A program made the translations under genes and the position numbers. Of a DNA stretch of 64,000 bases, positions 17,449 through 26,550 are shown in pieces. The stretch lies in assembly GCA_023428645.1 (NCBI GenBank), contig JAEYXD010000054.1, positions 1 through 64,000 on the forward strand, in the 5' to 3' direction. Within the stretch, counting starts at the first letter, position 1. Every line of letters begins with the position of its first letter. The stretch comes from Pseudomonadota bacterium. Lineage in GTDB: Bacteria > Pseudomonadota > Gammaproteobacteria > Steroidobacterales > Steroidobacteraceae. The notes beneath the pieces are model-generated. The model did no database searches. It worked only from the letters and a program-made list of their open reading frames with translations, and had not been told where the DNA came from.

Positions 17449-19938
17449 ATGAGCGATCGTCGAGAGCGCAGTGACGCTCGTTTTGGTTCACACCGGTCCA
17501 TGTTGGCTTGGATGTTCTCGGTGATCGGCGCGGTCGCGCTCGCAGGCGCGGCACACGCGAACGACCGCGCCGATGACCACCATCGCGACGACCACCGCGG
17601 CCACGAGCATCATGGCGACGATCGCCACGGGCACGACCATCATCATCACGATCACCACCGTCACGATCACGACCACGATCACGACAAGGGCGGCGGTCTC
17701 GACCTGCGGATCCTGTCGAGTCCCGCGCGCTACGTTTCCGGCGGCGACGCACGCATCCAGGTGACCGCGGCCCCCGGGCTCCACGACAAGCTGCAATGGT
17801 TCTTGAACGGTCGCGCCATCGATGTCGCGCTGCGCGGCAAGGGGCATGAACTCGAAGGCGTCGTCAGCGGCTTCAAGGTCGGCCGCAACGTGCTCGAGGT
17901 CTACGTCAAGAAGGGCGCGCAGCGCGCGGCCTTGGAGATCACGAACTATCCGCTGACCGGTCCGATGTTGTCCGGCCCGCAGCAGCATCCATTCGTCTGC
18001 ACGACGACTCAAAGCGGCATCGCGCGCCAGCCGATCGTCGAGAGCGTGCTGCCTCCGGGCACGAAAGTGTTCGACAGCGCCGGCAACGTCATCGGTTACA
18101 GCCGCGATTGTTCGATCGAGACCGTCGTGAGCTACCTGTATCGCTCGACGGGCAATGAATGGAAGGCGTTGCCGGCCGGCGCGCGGCCCGCGGACATGTC
18201 AACCGTGACGCTCCCCGACGGGCGCTCGGTCGACTTCATCGTTCGGCGCGAGGTCGGCACGATCAATCGCTTCCTGTACAGCATGGCGATGCTCGCGCCG
18301 GCGGGTGACAACCCCGCGGCCCCGAACACGAGCTTGTGGAATCGCAAGCTGCTGTACTGGTTCCAGGGCGGCGTCGCGATCGGGCACTCGCAAGGGACGG
18401 TGCACAGCGGCTCGCTCAATCCCGACATCCTGAAGCTCGGCTACGCGATCGTGCATTCGAGCGGCAACAACACCGGCACGCACTACAACCTGCAGGTCGC
18501 CGGCGAGACGGCCATGATGACGAAGGAGCGCTTCATCGAACGCTACGGCGCGCCGACGTACACCGTCGGTCTCGGCGGATCGGGCGGCGCGATTCAGCAG
18601 TACATCATCGGGCAGAACCTGCCAGGCGTGCTCGATGCATTGCTGCCGGTGCAGTCGTACCCGGATATGGTCACGCAGACGATCCATGTCGGCGATTGCG
18701 AGCTGCTCGAGCACTACATGGACGCGACCGATCGCGCGAATCCGAAGTGGCGCACGACCAAGAACCGCAGCTGGCTCGTCGGCTTCAATGCGGAGGAAGG
18801 CTTCGACAAGGTGAACGATCCGCTCGCGCAGCTGAAGGCCGCGCTCGGTTACAGCACCGCGCTCGGCACGACGGAATGTGTGCCGGCCTGGCGCGGTCTG
18901 TCGCCGCTCGCGATGAATCCGTGGTACGGCAACGCACCGAATCAACAGAACTACGAGCCGCAGTCGGCCATCGCCGCGATTCGTTGGACGCACTGGGATG
19001 ACCTGCGCAACATCTACGGCGTGGACTCGACGGGCGCCGCGCGTCCGACCTGGGACAACGTCGGCGTGCAGTACGGGCTGCGCTCGTTGCAGGAGGGCAA
19101 TCTCACGTTCAACGAGTTCCTGCATCTCAACTGGAACATCGGCGGCTGGAAGCAGCCGAGCGAAATGGTGCAGGAGGGATTCCCGTTCTTCGGCACGTCG
19201 CAGAGCGAGATCAGCAAGGCGCTGTCCGAGCCGGGCTATTTCGATCCCTGGAGCCGGCGCAACATGAACTTGAGCACGAATCCGAACGAGCCCGCGCCGC
19301 GAACGCGCGGCGACCTCGCGGCGATGCGCGCGGCGTACACGTCTGGCATGGTGTTCAACGGCAAGCTCGACCGGCCGACGATCGATCACCGCCAGTACAT
19401 GGAACGCGAGCTCGACATGCACAACGTGCATCAGAGCTTCGCGGTGCGCGAGCGCGTGCGGCAGCGCATGGGCAACTCCGATCTGCTCGTGATCTGGTTC
19501 ACGGACACGATGCCGGGCGTGCCGAAGGCGAGCCAGTCGATGGAAGCGCTCGCGGTCATGGATGAATGGATGCGCAACATCCAAGCGAATCCGCACAAGA
19601 GCGTGCGCAAGAATCGCCCGGCGCGCGCGGTGGACAGCTGCTTCGACGTGCAGGGCAAGCTGATCTACGCGGGTGATGACGCGTGGAACGGCATCATCGA
19701 CGAGAAGCCCGCGGGCCCGTGCACGCTGCGCTTCCCGATCCATGCTACGTCGCGCATCGTCGCGGGCGCGCCGATCGAAGGCGGCATCTACAAATGCGCG
19801 CTCAAGTCCGTGCAGCGCGCGGTCGCCGACGGCGACTATCTGCCGTGGTCGCCGACGTCGGCGCAGATCGAGCAACTTCAGAAAATCTTCCCCGAAGGGG
19901 TCTGCGACTACCGCCGTCCGGATCGGGCGCGCCCTTGA
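17449..19938 (+). CDS. Secreted DUF6351 family protein with His/Asp-rich N-terminal segment
   Basis: 829 aa. A signal peptide (to about residue 37, AHA) is followed by residues 41-80 that contain 18 His and 12 Asp, a likely metal-binding tether. The large remaining domain matches DUF6351: LLYWFQGGVAIGHSQG, VGLGGSGGAIQQYIIGQNLPGVLDALLPVQSYPD (G-G-S-G-G, a nucleophile-elbow-like turn) and conserved Cys. The fold looks alpha/beta-hydrolase-like, as in large secreted esterases, but no activity is established. ATG at 17449 is preceded by AAGGGGG. Confidence 0.8.
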   Translation: MSDRRERSDARFGSHRSMLAWMFSVIGAVALAGAAHANDRADDHHRDDHRGHEHHGDDRHGHDHHHHDHHRHDHDHDHDKGGGLDLRILSSPARYVSGGDARIQVTAAPGLHDKLQWFLNGRAIDVALRGKGHELEGVVSGFKVGRNVLEVYVKKGAQRAALEITNYPLTGPMLSGPQQHPFVCTTTQSGIARQPIVESVLPPGTKVFDSAGNVIGYSRDCSIETVVSYLYRSTGNEWKALPAGARPADMSTVTLPDGRSVDFIVRREVGTINRFLYSMAMLAPAGDNPAAPNTSLWNRKLLYWFQGGVAIGHSQGTVHSGSLNPDILKLGYAIVHSSGNNTGTHYNLQVAGETAMMTKERFIERYGAPTYTVGLGGSGGAIQQYIIGQNLPGVLDALLPVQSYPDMVTQTIHVGDCELLEHYMDATDRANPKWRTTKNRSWLVGFNAEEGFDKVNDPLAQLKAALGYSTALGTTECVPAWRGLSPLAMNPWYGNAPNQQNYEPQSAIAAIRWTHWDDLRNIYGVDSTGAARPTWDNVGVQYGLRSLQEGNLTFNEFLHLNWNIGGWKQPSEMVQEGFPFFGTSQSEISKALSEPGYFDPWSRRNMNLSTNPNEPAPRTRGDLAAMRAAYTSGMVFNGKLDRPTIDHRQYMERELDMHNVHQSFAVRERVRQRMGNSDLLVIWFTDTMPGVPKASQSMEALAVMDEWMRNIQANPHKSVRKNRPARAVDSCFDVQGKLIYAGDDAWNGIIDEKPAGPCTLRFPIHATSRIVAGAPIEGGIYKCALKSVQRAVADGDYLPWSPTSAQIEQLQKIFPEGVCDYRRPDRARP

Positions 19939-19944
19939 TCGCAT

Positions 19945-19972
19945 GAGGGAGCGCTCTTCCGAGCGCTCCCTC
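19945..19972 (+). terminator. Terminator-like hairpin
   Basis: GAGGGAGCGCTC / GAGCGCTCCCTC is a perfect 12-bp stem with a 4-base loop, seven bases after the DUF6351 stop codon. No clear T tract follows, so termination efficiency is uncertain. Confidence 0.65.
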
Positions 19973-20160
19973 GCTTCGCAGCTGAGGGAATAGCGACTAC
20001 ACGCGGCGCACAGGCGCAGCGCACGAGAACTCATCGCGAGATTTCACGGCCATTTTCCAGGCGAGATTTCCGGCTTCGCCTTGGGCACCGAAGGCCGCCG
20101 AGCCCGTTATGAAGTATCGGTCATCGTGGCCGTCTTCATTCCAGTCTCGTGGAGGTGCTC

Positions 20161-20193
20161 ATGGCGCGCGCTGAGTATCGGCAATGCCGCTGA
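20161..20193 (+). CDS. Ten-codon upstream ORF overlapping the hydrolase start
   Basis: ATG at 20161 has GGAGGT (20151-20156) upstream and encodes MARAEYRQCR before TGA at 20191-20193. The hydrolase ATG (20184) lies inside it in another frame and has no SD of its own. This fits translational coupling from a mini-ORF; a sequencing frameshift is the alternative. Confidence 0.35.
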   Translation: MARAEYRQCR

Positions 20194-21395
20194 ATCTGCT
20201 ACGTGCGGTGTTCGTCGGAGCGACGCTGCTCGGATGCGCGGCCTCCGCTTCGATCGTGGACCCCGCGAACCATCTGACACCGGCTCGTCTCGACGCCGAC
20301 GCGATCCGGCCCGCGCGTCGTTCGCAAACACCAGCCGCCCCGTTCCCCTATCGCTCCGACGACATCGCGTACACGAATCCACGCCACCCAGGCGTCCATC
20401 TCGCGGGCACGCTGACGAAGCCCAAGGGCAAGGGACCGTTCCCCGCCGTGCTGCTGATTTCGGGATCAGGCCCGCAGGATCGCGACGAGACCGTCTTCGG
20501 GCACAAGCCGTTCCTGGTGCTCGCCGACTATCTCACGCGACGCGGGATCGCGGTGCTGCGTGTCGACGATCGCGGCGTCGGCGGCTCGTCGGGTGCGACT
20601 CGCAACGACACGACCGAGGATTACGCCACCGACGTCGAGGCTGGCGTCGCGTTTCTGCGCTCGCAGCCCGACATCGATCCGCAGGCGGTCGGGCTGCTCG
20701 GCCACAGTGAAGGCGCGTTGATCGCGACGCTCGTCGCACAACGAGATCCGCGGATTGCATGCCTCGTGTTTCTCGCGGGCCCCGGCGTACCCGGCCGCGA
20801 CCTGATCGTCGAGCAGACTCGCGCGATCGCGCTCGCCTCAGGCGCGACGCAAGACGAGGCGGCGGTCCGCGCGCGCGATCAGCGGTCGATACTGGACGCG
20901 GCCATGTCGGCCTCCGATCCCGAGAGCGTCAAAGCCGCCGTGCTCGAAACGGTCGAGCGACGGGGCTTGCCGTCGCCGCAACCAGGCGCGTTGTCGGCGC
21001 TGACTTCCGCGTGGTACCGGTTCTACATCGCCTTCGATCCGCGCCCGGCGTTGCGTTCGATTCGAATGCCGGTGCTCGCGCTGCTCGGCTCGAAGGACGT
21101 GCAAGTGACGCCGGAGCAGAATCTGCCGGCACTGCGCGCAGCGCTGGCCGGCAATCCAGGTGCCGAAGTTCGCGTGCTCGATGGCCTCAATCACGGTTTT
21201 CAGACGGCGCAAGCAGGCAGTCCGAGCGAATACGCGAGCATCGAGGAGACGATGTCGCCCGTGGCGCTCGCGACGATCGGCGCTTGGATCTCGGCGCGGT
21301 TCTGCGGCTTGTCATTCGAGCACGCGTGCGCGGGCACGGCCGGCCCGCTGGCAACTTCGAGCCGCGCCGCGCCAGGCCCGCGCGGTTCTCATTGA
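20184..21395 (+). CDS. Exported alpha/beta hydrolase
   Basis: 403 aa. The N-terminus ends LLGCAAS, a possible lipobox. The hydrolase fold has an oxyanion segment (LLISGSGPQDRDE), nucleophile elbow GHSEG, acid near LLGSKDVQV and His in LNHGFQ, so the triad is complete. It resembles dienelactone-hydrolase or acyl-peptidase-like esterases that act on small esters; true substrate unknown. The gene overlaps the 3' end of the convergent DUF885 gene by seven bases. Confidence 0.8.
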   Translation: MPLNLLRAVFVGATLLGCAASASIVDPANHLTPARLDADAIRPARRSQTPAAPFPYRSDDIAYTNPRHPGVHLAGTLTKPKGKGPFPAVLLISGSGPQDRDETVFGHKPFLVLADYLTRRGIAVLRVDDRGVGGSSGATRNDTTEDYATDVEAGVAFLRSQPDIDPQAVGLLGHSEGALIATLVAQRDPRIACLVFLAGPGVPGRDLIVEQTRAIALASGATQDEAAVRARDQRSILDAAMSASDPESVKAAVLETVERRGLPSPQPGALSALTSAWYRFYIAFDPRPALRSIRMPVLALLGSKDVQVTPEQNLPALRAALAGNPGAEVRVLDGLNHGFQTAQAGSPSEYASIEETMSPVALATIGAWISARFCGLSFEHACAGTAGPLATSSRAAPGPRGSH

Positions 21396-23140
21396 CTCCG
21401 CGCGCGCGACGCCGGCACGAACTCCTGCATCACCGCCTTCTCGAGCAGATCGAACGGCAGCAGTCCCTGGCCGATGATGAAGTCGTGATACGCGAGCGGG
21501 TCGAACTTCTTCGCCAACGCAAGCTCGGTCCGCGCGCGCAGCGAGTTCAATTTCGAGTAACCGTAGTAGTAGGCGGTCGCCTGGCCGGGCGCGTTGAACG
21601 TGTAGCGGTCGATCTCCTGCTTCGCCATCGGCTCGGACAACAGCACTTCCTCCTGCAGGAAGCGCAGCGCCTCCTCGGGCTCGATCATGCCTAGATTCAG
21701 CATCGGGTCGAGGAACGCACGGGCCTCGCGCATCATGCGAAATTGCAGGAATGGGAGCTGCGCCTCGAGCGGCAGATGCTCTTTCATCTGCGCCTCCGCG
21801 TAGAGGCCCCAGCCTTCGACGTTCGCGCTGTTGAACGCGAACACGACGCGCGCGGTGGAGACGCCGCGTTCGAGCATCTTGGCAAACTGCAGCTCGTGGC
21901 CGGGGCGGGCCTCATGCGCGGTCAAGGCCCAGGACACCGCGTCGTATGTGAAGTCGTCCATCTCCGCGCCCGGCGTTGCGTTCGGGTTCTTCGTCGGCAG
22001 TACGAATTCGGCGGGCTCGCCGTTGTTGCCGATGAGTCGCGGCGGATCGACGTGCGGCGCGGGCTGCGCCGCGGATTCCGCCTCGGTTGCCAGGCGAATT
22101 ACCGCGGGGCGTTCGGGCAGCGTCACGATCCGCTCGCGACGCACGATGTCCTCGATACGCGTAAGCCGCTCCTGATAGAAGGGCAGCAGCTGGTCCTGCG
22201 GGATGCGTTGCTTCTTGAGCTCGCGAATCACATCGCGATAGTCGTTCGCCTGCCAGCCGTGCTGCGCCGCGACCAGCCGCGCGAGGCTGTTCGCTTCGCT
22301 GCGCGTCGCGACGAAGCTCGCCGATGCGCGATCGATCAGCTCGTGCGGATCCATGTGCACGCCGAACTGCTTGAGATTGTTCGCATACACCTCGGCGGGC
22401 AGCTGGCTCGTCTGACGCGCATTCGGAATGACCGTCGAACGAATCCAGTCGCCGTAGTCCTCGACCTGGCGGCGCAGGGTTCGCATGTCCTTCTGCCAGC
22501 CCTTGAGGCCGCTCTTCTTCAGCAGCGCTTCGATGCCGTCCATGTAGCGAGTCTGATTGTCCAGATACTGCTGGGCTTCGACGACCCAGGGTCCGAGCAA
22601 CGCCGGATTTTTCGCGGCCTCCTCGTAACGCTGGCGCGCGAGCTGGGTGATGGGCTCATAGCCCTTCTCGTTGCCGACGTAGCGCCGCAGGCGAACGGTC
22701 GCGGCCTGCCAGCGCTCCTTGGGAACGCGCTCGTCGATGAGATTCTGGAACCCCGAGAAGATCGACTGCGGCAGATCGATGAACGGCAGCAAATACTTGC
22801 GATTGATCTGCGAGGTCGCGCGCTGATCGCGAGCGGCGCCGATGAGAATGTCGAGATCCTGCTGCAGGCGCGCGTCGGTGGCGGCGGCGCGGGCGCCTTC
22901 GAGCTGCTTCGCGGCGGCTTCGAGATCCGCTTCCAGGCGTTCGGCGAAGCCCGGCTTCAGATCGACGATCTGCTCGTCATAGCCCTCGACGCCGAGCGAG
23001 GCCGCATCCTCCGGCACGTAGCGCGAGTAGATGTCGAGCAAGACCTGCGCGTGCCGATTGCTTGCGGCAATCCAATCGGGCTGCGCCGCGGATGCGGTGA
23101 AGGAAAACACCAGAACGAGCGATGCAAGTAAGCGCTGCAT
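21389..23140 (-). CDS. DUF885 family metallohydrolase (exported)
   Basis: 583 aa with a signal peptide (LLASLVLVFSFTASA). The signature HEARPGHELQ supplies two His and Glu, and EGWGLYAE downstream the third ligand, as in the zinc-peptidase-like DUF885 family. Helical throughout, as in M3/M32-type peptidases. The start is supported by GAGGAC. Predicted periplasmic peptidase; substrates of this family are mostly unknown. Confidence 0.88.
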   Translation of the reverse strand: MQRLLASLVLVFSFTASAAQPDWIAASNRHAQVLLDIYSRYVPEDAASLGVEGYDEQIVDLKPGFAERLEADLEAAAKQLEGARAAATDARLQQDLDILIGAARDQRATSQINRKYLLPFIDLPQSIFSGFQNLIDERVPKERWQAATVRLRRYVGNEKGYEPITQLARQRYEEAAKNPALLGPWVVEAQQYLDNQTRYMDGIEALLKKSGLKGWQKDMRTLRRQVEDYGDWIRSTVIPNARQTSQLPAEVYANNLKQFGVHMDPHELIDRASASFVATRSEANSLARLVAAQHGWQANDYRDVIRELKKQRIPQDQLLPFYQERLTRIEDIVRRERIVTLPERPAVIRLATEAESAAQPAPHVDPPRLIGNNGEPAEFVLPTKNPNATPGAEMDDFTYDAVSWALTAHEARPGHELQFAKMLERGVSTARVVFAFNSANVEGWGLYAEAQMKEHLPLEAQLPFLQFRMMREARAFLDPMLNLGMIEPEEALRFLQEEVLLSEPMAKQEIDRYTFNAPGQATAYYYGYSKLNSLRARTELALAKKFDPLAYHDFIIGQGLLPFDLLEKAVMQEFVPASRARSQ

Positions 23141-23281
23141 GAAGCAGTCCTCGAAACCGTGAGGCGCGCAGTCTCTCGCATCATCGCGGCGGTGGCCACT
23201 GCGCGGCGCGAAGCGATTCGAGGTTCGATGCGCAGTCGTGTAAATTCCGTCGGGGTCGATCTCACCACTGTTTCATCGTTC

Positions 23282-23932
23282 ATGCGTGTCCTCATCATTC
23301 CTGTCACTGCCTTCCAGCAGAACTGTTCGATCGTCTGGAATGAAGGCAATCGTCGCGCCGCGATCGTCGATCCCGGCGGCGATCTCGATCGCGTGCTCGC
23401 GAAACTGGATGAGCACGGACTGACGCTCGAAAAGATCCTGCTCACGCATGCGCATCTCGATCACGCCGCGGGCACCGCGGAATTGGCGAAGTCGAGGCGC
23501 GTTCCCATCGAAGGTCCGCACGAGGACGACCAGTTCTGGATCGACGGGCTGCCCGAGGCGACGCGCCGTTACGGGTTTCCGCCGGCTGCGGTCTTCACGC
23601 CCGATCGTTGGTTGCAGCACGACGACGCGGTGACGATCGGCGGCGAAACGCTGGAGGTGTTGCACTGTCCAGGTCACACGCCCGGCCATGTCGTGTTCTT
23701 TCACCGGGGCGCGCGCGTTGCGTGGGTCGGTGATGTGTTGTTCGCGGGTTCGATCGGGCGCTCGGACTTTCCGCGCGGCGATCAGGCCACGCTCATTCGA
23801 TCGATTCGCACACGGCTGTTTCCGCTCGGCGATGACGTCACATTCATTCCAGGGCATGGCCCCACGTCGACGTTCGGGGCGGAACGAAAGACGAATCCCT
23901 TCGTCGCCGATCGGTTGTTCGAGTCGCGCTGA
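23282..23932 (+). CDS. MBL-fold hydrolase, YcbL/glyoxalase II-like
   Basis: 216 aa. Metal ligands are visible: THAHLDHAAG (HxHxDH), CPGHTPGH, WVGDVLFAGSIGR and a final PGHGP. Length and spacing match the short YcbL type of metallo-beta-lactamase-fold hydrolase, which has glyoxalase II-like thioesterase activity and no C-terminal helical domain. It is divergent from the DUF885 gene. The start ATG has no obvious SD. Confidence 0.88.
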   Translation: MRVLIIPVTAFQQNCSIVWNEGNRRAAIVDPGGDLDRVLAKLDEHGLTLEKILLTHAHLDHAAGTAELAKSRRVPIEGPHEDDQFWIDGLPEATRRYGFPPAAVFTPDRWLQHDDAVTIGGETLEVLHCPGHTPGHVVFFHRGARVAWVGDVLFAGSIGRSDFPRGDQATLIRSIRTRLFPLGDDVTFIPGHGPTSTFGAERKTNPFVADRLFESR

Positions 23933-24007
23933 GCGGGCCGCGCAGGAACTCGGGTTCTGCGCAATCGTTTGAATTTCATGCGTCCTTGAGCAATAGGAGA
24001 CGACGTC

Positions 24008-24538
24008 ATGAAGGCATCGATCGGCATGGCACTGGCGATTGGATTGGCCACGGCAGCGGCGGCTGGCGTAGCTCACGCGGAGCAAGCGAAGCAGGATTCC
24101 GATGCGGACCGGATGCGCGCGGTCGCAGCCGAAATGCGTCTGATGGACGCGAACGGCGACGGCAAGATTTCGGCGGCCGAGCATGCGGCCGGGGCCGCGC
24201 AAATGTTTCAAGGCATGGATGGCAATCAGGACAACCGCGTGACGTCCGTGGAAATGGATGCTGCCCAGAAGCCGTTGAAGGCGCAGGATCCCAGCCACGG
24301 CACGCATGGCGGACACGCCGGACACGCCGGACACAGCGGTCCGGTGTCACGTGAGCTGTCCTCCACGGAAAAGATCAGGAAGGTCGATGCAGACGGCGAT
24401 GGTGTTCTGACCGCGCAGGAGCATGCAACGGCGTCGGCGAAAATGTTCGCCACGATGGATGCGGATAAAGACGGTTTCCTGACGGCAGCCGAAATCAAAT
24501 CCGGTCACGAGAAGATGCTGACCGCGGCCGACGAGTGA
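24008..24538 (+). CDS. Exported EF-hand calcium-binding protein
   Basis: 176 aa with a signal peptide (MALAIGLATAAAAGVAHA). Four EF-hand loops are readable: DANGDGKISAAE, DGNQDNRVTSVE, DADGDGVLTAQE and DADKDGFLTAAE. A Gly/His-rich linker (HGTHGGHAGHAGHSG) made of three 9-base repeats (about 24311-24337) separates the pairs. AGGAG precedes the start. Probably a periplasmic calcium-binding protein; partner unknown. Confidence 0.88.
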   Translation: MKASIGMALAIGLATAAAAGVAHAEQAKQDSDADRMRAVAAEMRLMDANGDGKISAAEHAAGAAQMFQGMDGNQDNRVTSVEMDAAQKPLKAQDPSHGTHGGHAGHAGHSGPVSRELSSTEKIRKVDADGDGVLTAQEHATASAKMFATMDADKDGFLTAAEIKSGHEKMLTAADE

Positions 24539-24541
24539 GCG

Positions 24542-25540
24542 TCATGAGGCCGCAGGGAATTCCTCGGTGTCGATTTCGGCCTGAGTGGCAGCGGGATAGC
24601 GCGCGCCTGCGACCGTACGCTCATTGATGAGGCGATCCAGCGTAGCCAGGATGTGTTGGCTCTTCGCGATCCCGCTCGCCTGACGATCTTCCTGCAGGTG
24701 CGCGATGCTCGTCGTGCCGACGATCGGCACGATCGACGGGCGCTTGTTCAGCAGCCACGCGATTGCGAGCTGCGCGGGCGTCGCGCCGATGTCGGCGCCC
24801 AGCTGGCGCAGCGACGCGAGCAGCTCCTGGTTGCGCGAGAAGTGCGGTTCCTGAAACCGCGGCATGCCGCGCCGGATGTCCTTCTCGTACAGTGTGGCGG
24901 GATCGGTCACGGCGCCCGCGAGAAACCCGCGTCCAAGCGGCGAGAAGGCGACGAACGCGACGCCAAGCTCGTCGCACGCGTCGAGCAGCGCGATCTCCGG
25001 ATTGCGTGACCAGAGCGAATACTCGTTCTGTACCGCCGTGATCGGGTGCACGGCGTGCGCCTTGCGCAGTGTGGCCGCGGACACTTCCGACAGGCCGATC
25101 GCGCGAATCTTGCCCGCCTTCACCAGTTGCCCAAGCGCGCCGACGCTGTCCTCGATCGGCACCTTCTTGTCCCAACGATGCAGGTAGTACAGATCGATGA
25201 CATCCGTCTGCAAGCGTCGCAAGGATTCGTCGCACGTGCGCAGCAGCGTTTCCGGCCTGCCGTCGATCACGCGCTGGCCGTTCACGCCGGTCATGCCGCA
25301 CTTGCTCGCGAGCATGAAGCGGCGGCGATGCGGCGCGAGCGTTGCGCCGACGAGCGACTCGTTCGCTCCGAAGCCGTAGAGCGCGGCCGTGTCGAAGTGG
25401 GTGATGCCGAGGTCGAGCGCGCGAAGCAGCACGTTGCGTGCCTCGTCGGCGGGCGGCGGCGCCCCATAGGCGTGGCTCAGATTCATGCAGCCGAGTCCGA
25501 TCTCGGCGACTTCGAACGGTCCGATGCGTCGGGTCTTCAT
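24542..25540 (-). CDS. Aldo/keto reductase, last gene of the lig operon
   Basis: 332 aa NADPH-dependent oxidoreductase barrel. Catalytic tetrad is present: Asp and Tyr in FDTAALYG, Lys in MLASKCGM, His in YYLHRW. Cofactor-binding end: PIVGTTSIAHLQED. It starts 13 bases after ligC and is last in the catabolic gene run, so it may handle an aromatic aldehyde feeding or leaking from the pathway; that is inference from position. The longer in-frame start (25624) lies inside ligC and was rejected. Confidence 0.85.
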   Translation of the reverse strand: MKTRRIGPFEVAEIGLGCMNLSHAYGAPPPADEARNVLLRALDLGITHFDTAALYGFGANESLVGATLAPHRRRFMLASKCGMTGVNGQRVIDGRPETLLRTCDESLRRLQTDVIDLYYLHRWDKKVPIEDSVGALGQLVKAGKIRAIGLSEVSAATLRKAHAVHPITAVQNEYSLWSRNPEIALLDACDELGVAFVAFSPLGRGFLAGAVTDPATLYEKDIRRGMPRFQEPHFSRNQELLASLRQLGADIGATPAQLAIAWLLNKRPSIVPIVGTTSIAHLQEDRQASGIAKSQHILATLDRLINERTVAGARYPAATQAEIDTEEFPAAS

Positions 25541-25553
25541 CAGGTCAGCGCCG

Positions 25554-26498
25554 TTACTCGCCGAGCGACTGCGCGAGCGTGTGCAGCGTCCGATAGCAGG
25601 GCAGCACTTTCGCGACGCTCGCATTCGGTTCGCGGCCCTCGCGAATCGCGGCGAAGAACTCGCGATCCTGCAGCTCGATGCCGTTCATCGACACGTCCAC
25701 CTTCGAGACGTCGATCTTGTTCTCCTTGCCATCGACGAGGTCGTCATAGCGTGCGATGTACGTGCCGTTGTCGCAGATGTAGCGGAAGAACGTGCCGAGC
25801 GGGCCGTCGTTGTTGAACGACAGCGACAGCGTGCAAATCGCGCCGCCCCGTGTCTTCAATTGAATCGACATGTCCATCGCGATGCCGAGCTGCGGATGTT
25901 TCGGGCCCTGGATGGCGTTCGCGACCGTGATCTCATCGCCGGTTTGATACTGGAACAGATCGACGGTGTGCGCGGCGTGATGCCACAGCAGATGGTCCGT
26001 CCACGAGCGCGGTTGGCCGAGCGCGTTGATGTTCGTGCGGCGGAAGAAATACGTCTGCACGTCCATTTGATACACGGCGAGCTCGCCCGCCTTGATGCGC
26101 TTGTGCAGCCATTGATGCGAGGGGTTGAAGCGACGCGTGTGTCCGACCATGCAGACCAAGCCCGTCTCCTTCTGGACCCGGTCGACTTCCTGCGCGTCCT
26201 GCCAGCTGTCCGCGAGCGGGATTTCGACCTGCACGTGCTTGCCGGCCCGCATGCATTGAATGGCCTGCGCGGCGTGAATCTGCGTCGGTGTGCAGAGGAT
26301 GGCCGCTGCGACGCCCGGCTGTGCGAGAGCGTCGGCCAGGTCGGTCGTCGCGTGCCGCACGCCGTACTTTTGCGCGGTCTGTTTCGTGGCCTCGAGATCG
26401 CGCCCGACGAGCGACACGACTTCGATGCCGCCGATCTGCTTGATCGCATCCAGATGTTTCTGGCCGAAGGCGCCGGCGCCTGCAAGGATGATTTTCAT
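25554..26498 (-). CDS. ligC: 4-carboxy-2-hydroxymuconate-6-semialdehyde dehydrogenase LigC
   Basis: 314 aa Gfo/Idh/MocA-fold dehydrogenase. Rossmann motif GAGAFGQKH at the N-terminus, VEIPLAD and HTRRFNPSHQW in the middle, then SWTDHLLWHHAAHTVDLF and SLSFNNDGPLGTFFRYI. These blocks match my recollection of Sphingobium LigC closely, as does the length. It oxidises the ring-cleavage product of protocatechuate (as its cyclic hemiacetal) to 2-pyrone-4,6-dicarboxylate using NADP+. It lies downstream of ligAB. Confidence 0.94.
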   Translation of the reverse strand: MKIILAGAGAFGQKHLDAIKQIGGIEVVSLVGRDLEATKQTAQKYGVRHATTDLADALAQPGVAAAILCTPTQIHAAQAIQCMRAGKHVQVEIPLADSWQDAQEVDRVQKETGLVCMVGHTRRFNPSHQWLHKRIKAGELAVYQMDVQTYFFRRTNINALGQPRSWTDHLLWHHAAHTVDLFQYQTGDEITVANAIQGPKHPQLGIAMDMSIQLKTRGGAICTLSLSFNNDGPLGTFFRYICDNGTYIARYDDLVDGKENKIDVSKVDVSMNGIELQDREFFAAIREGREPNASVAKVLPCYRTLHTLAQSLGE

Positions 26499-26550
26499 AA
26501 CGCGTCCAAATGGAGATGAATGTAGTGCTCGCGAATGTGGCCCGGGCGCG

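Noticed and set aside
18199..20034. 611-residue minus-strand ORF antisense to the DUF6351 gene
   Set aside because: Low-complexity Arg/Ala/His content and exact overlap with a well-supported secreted protein gene.
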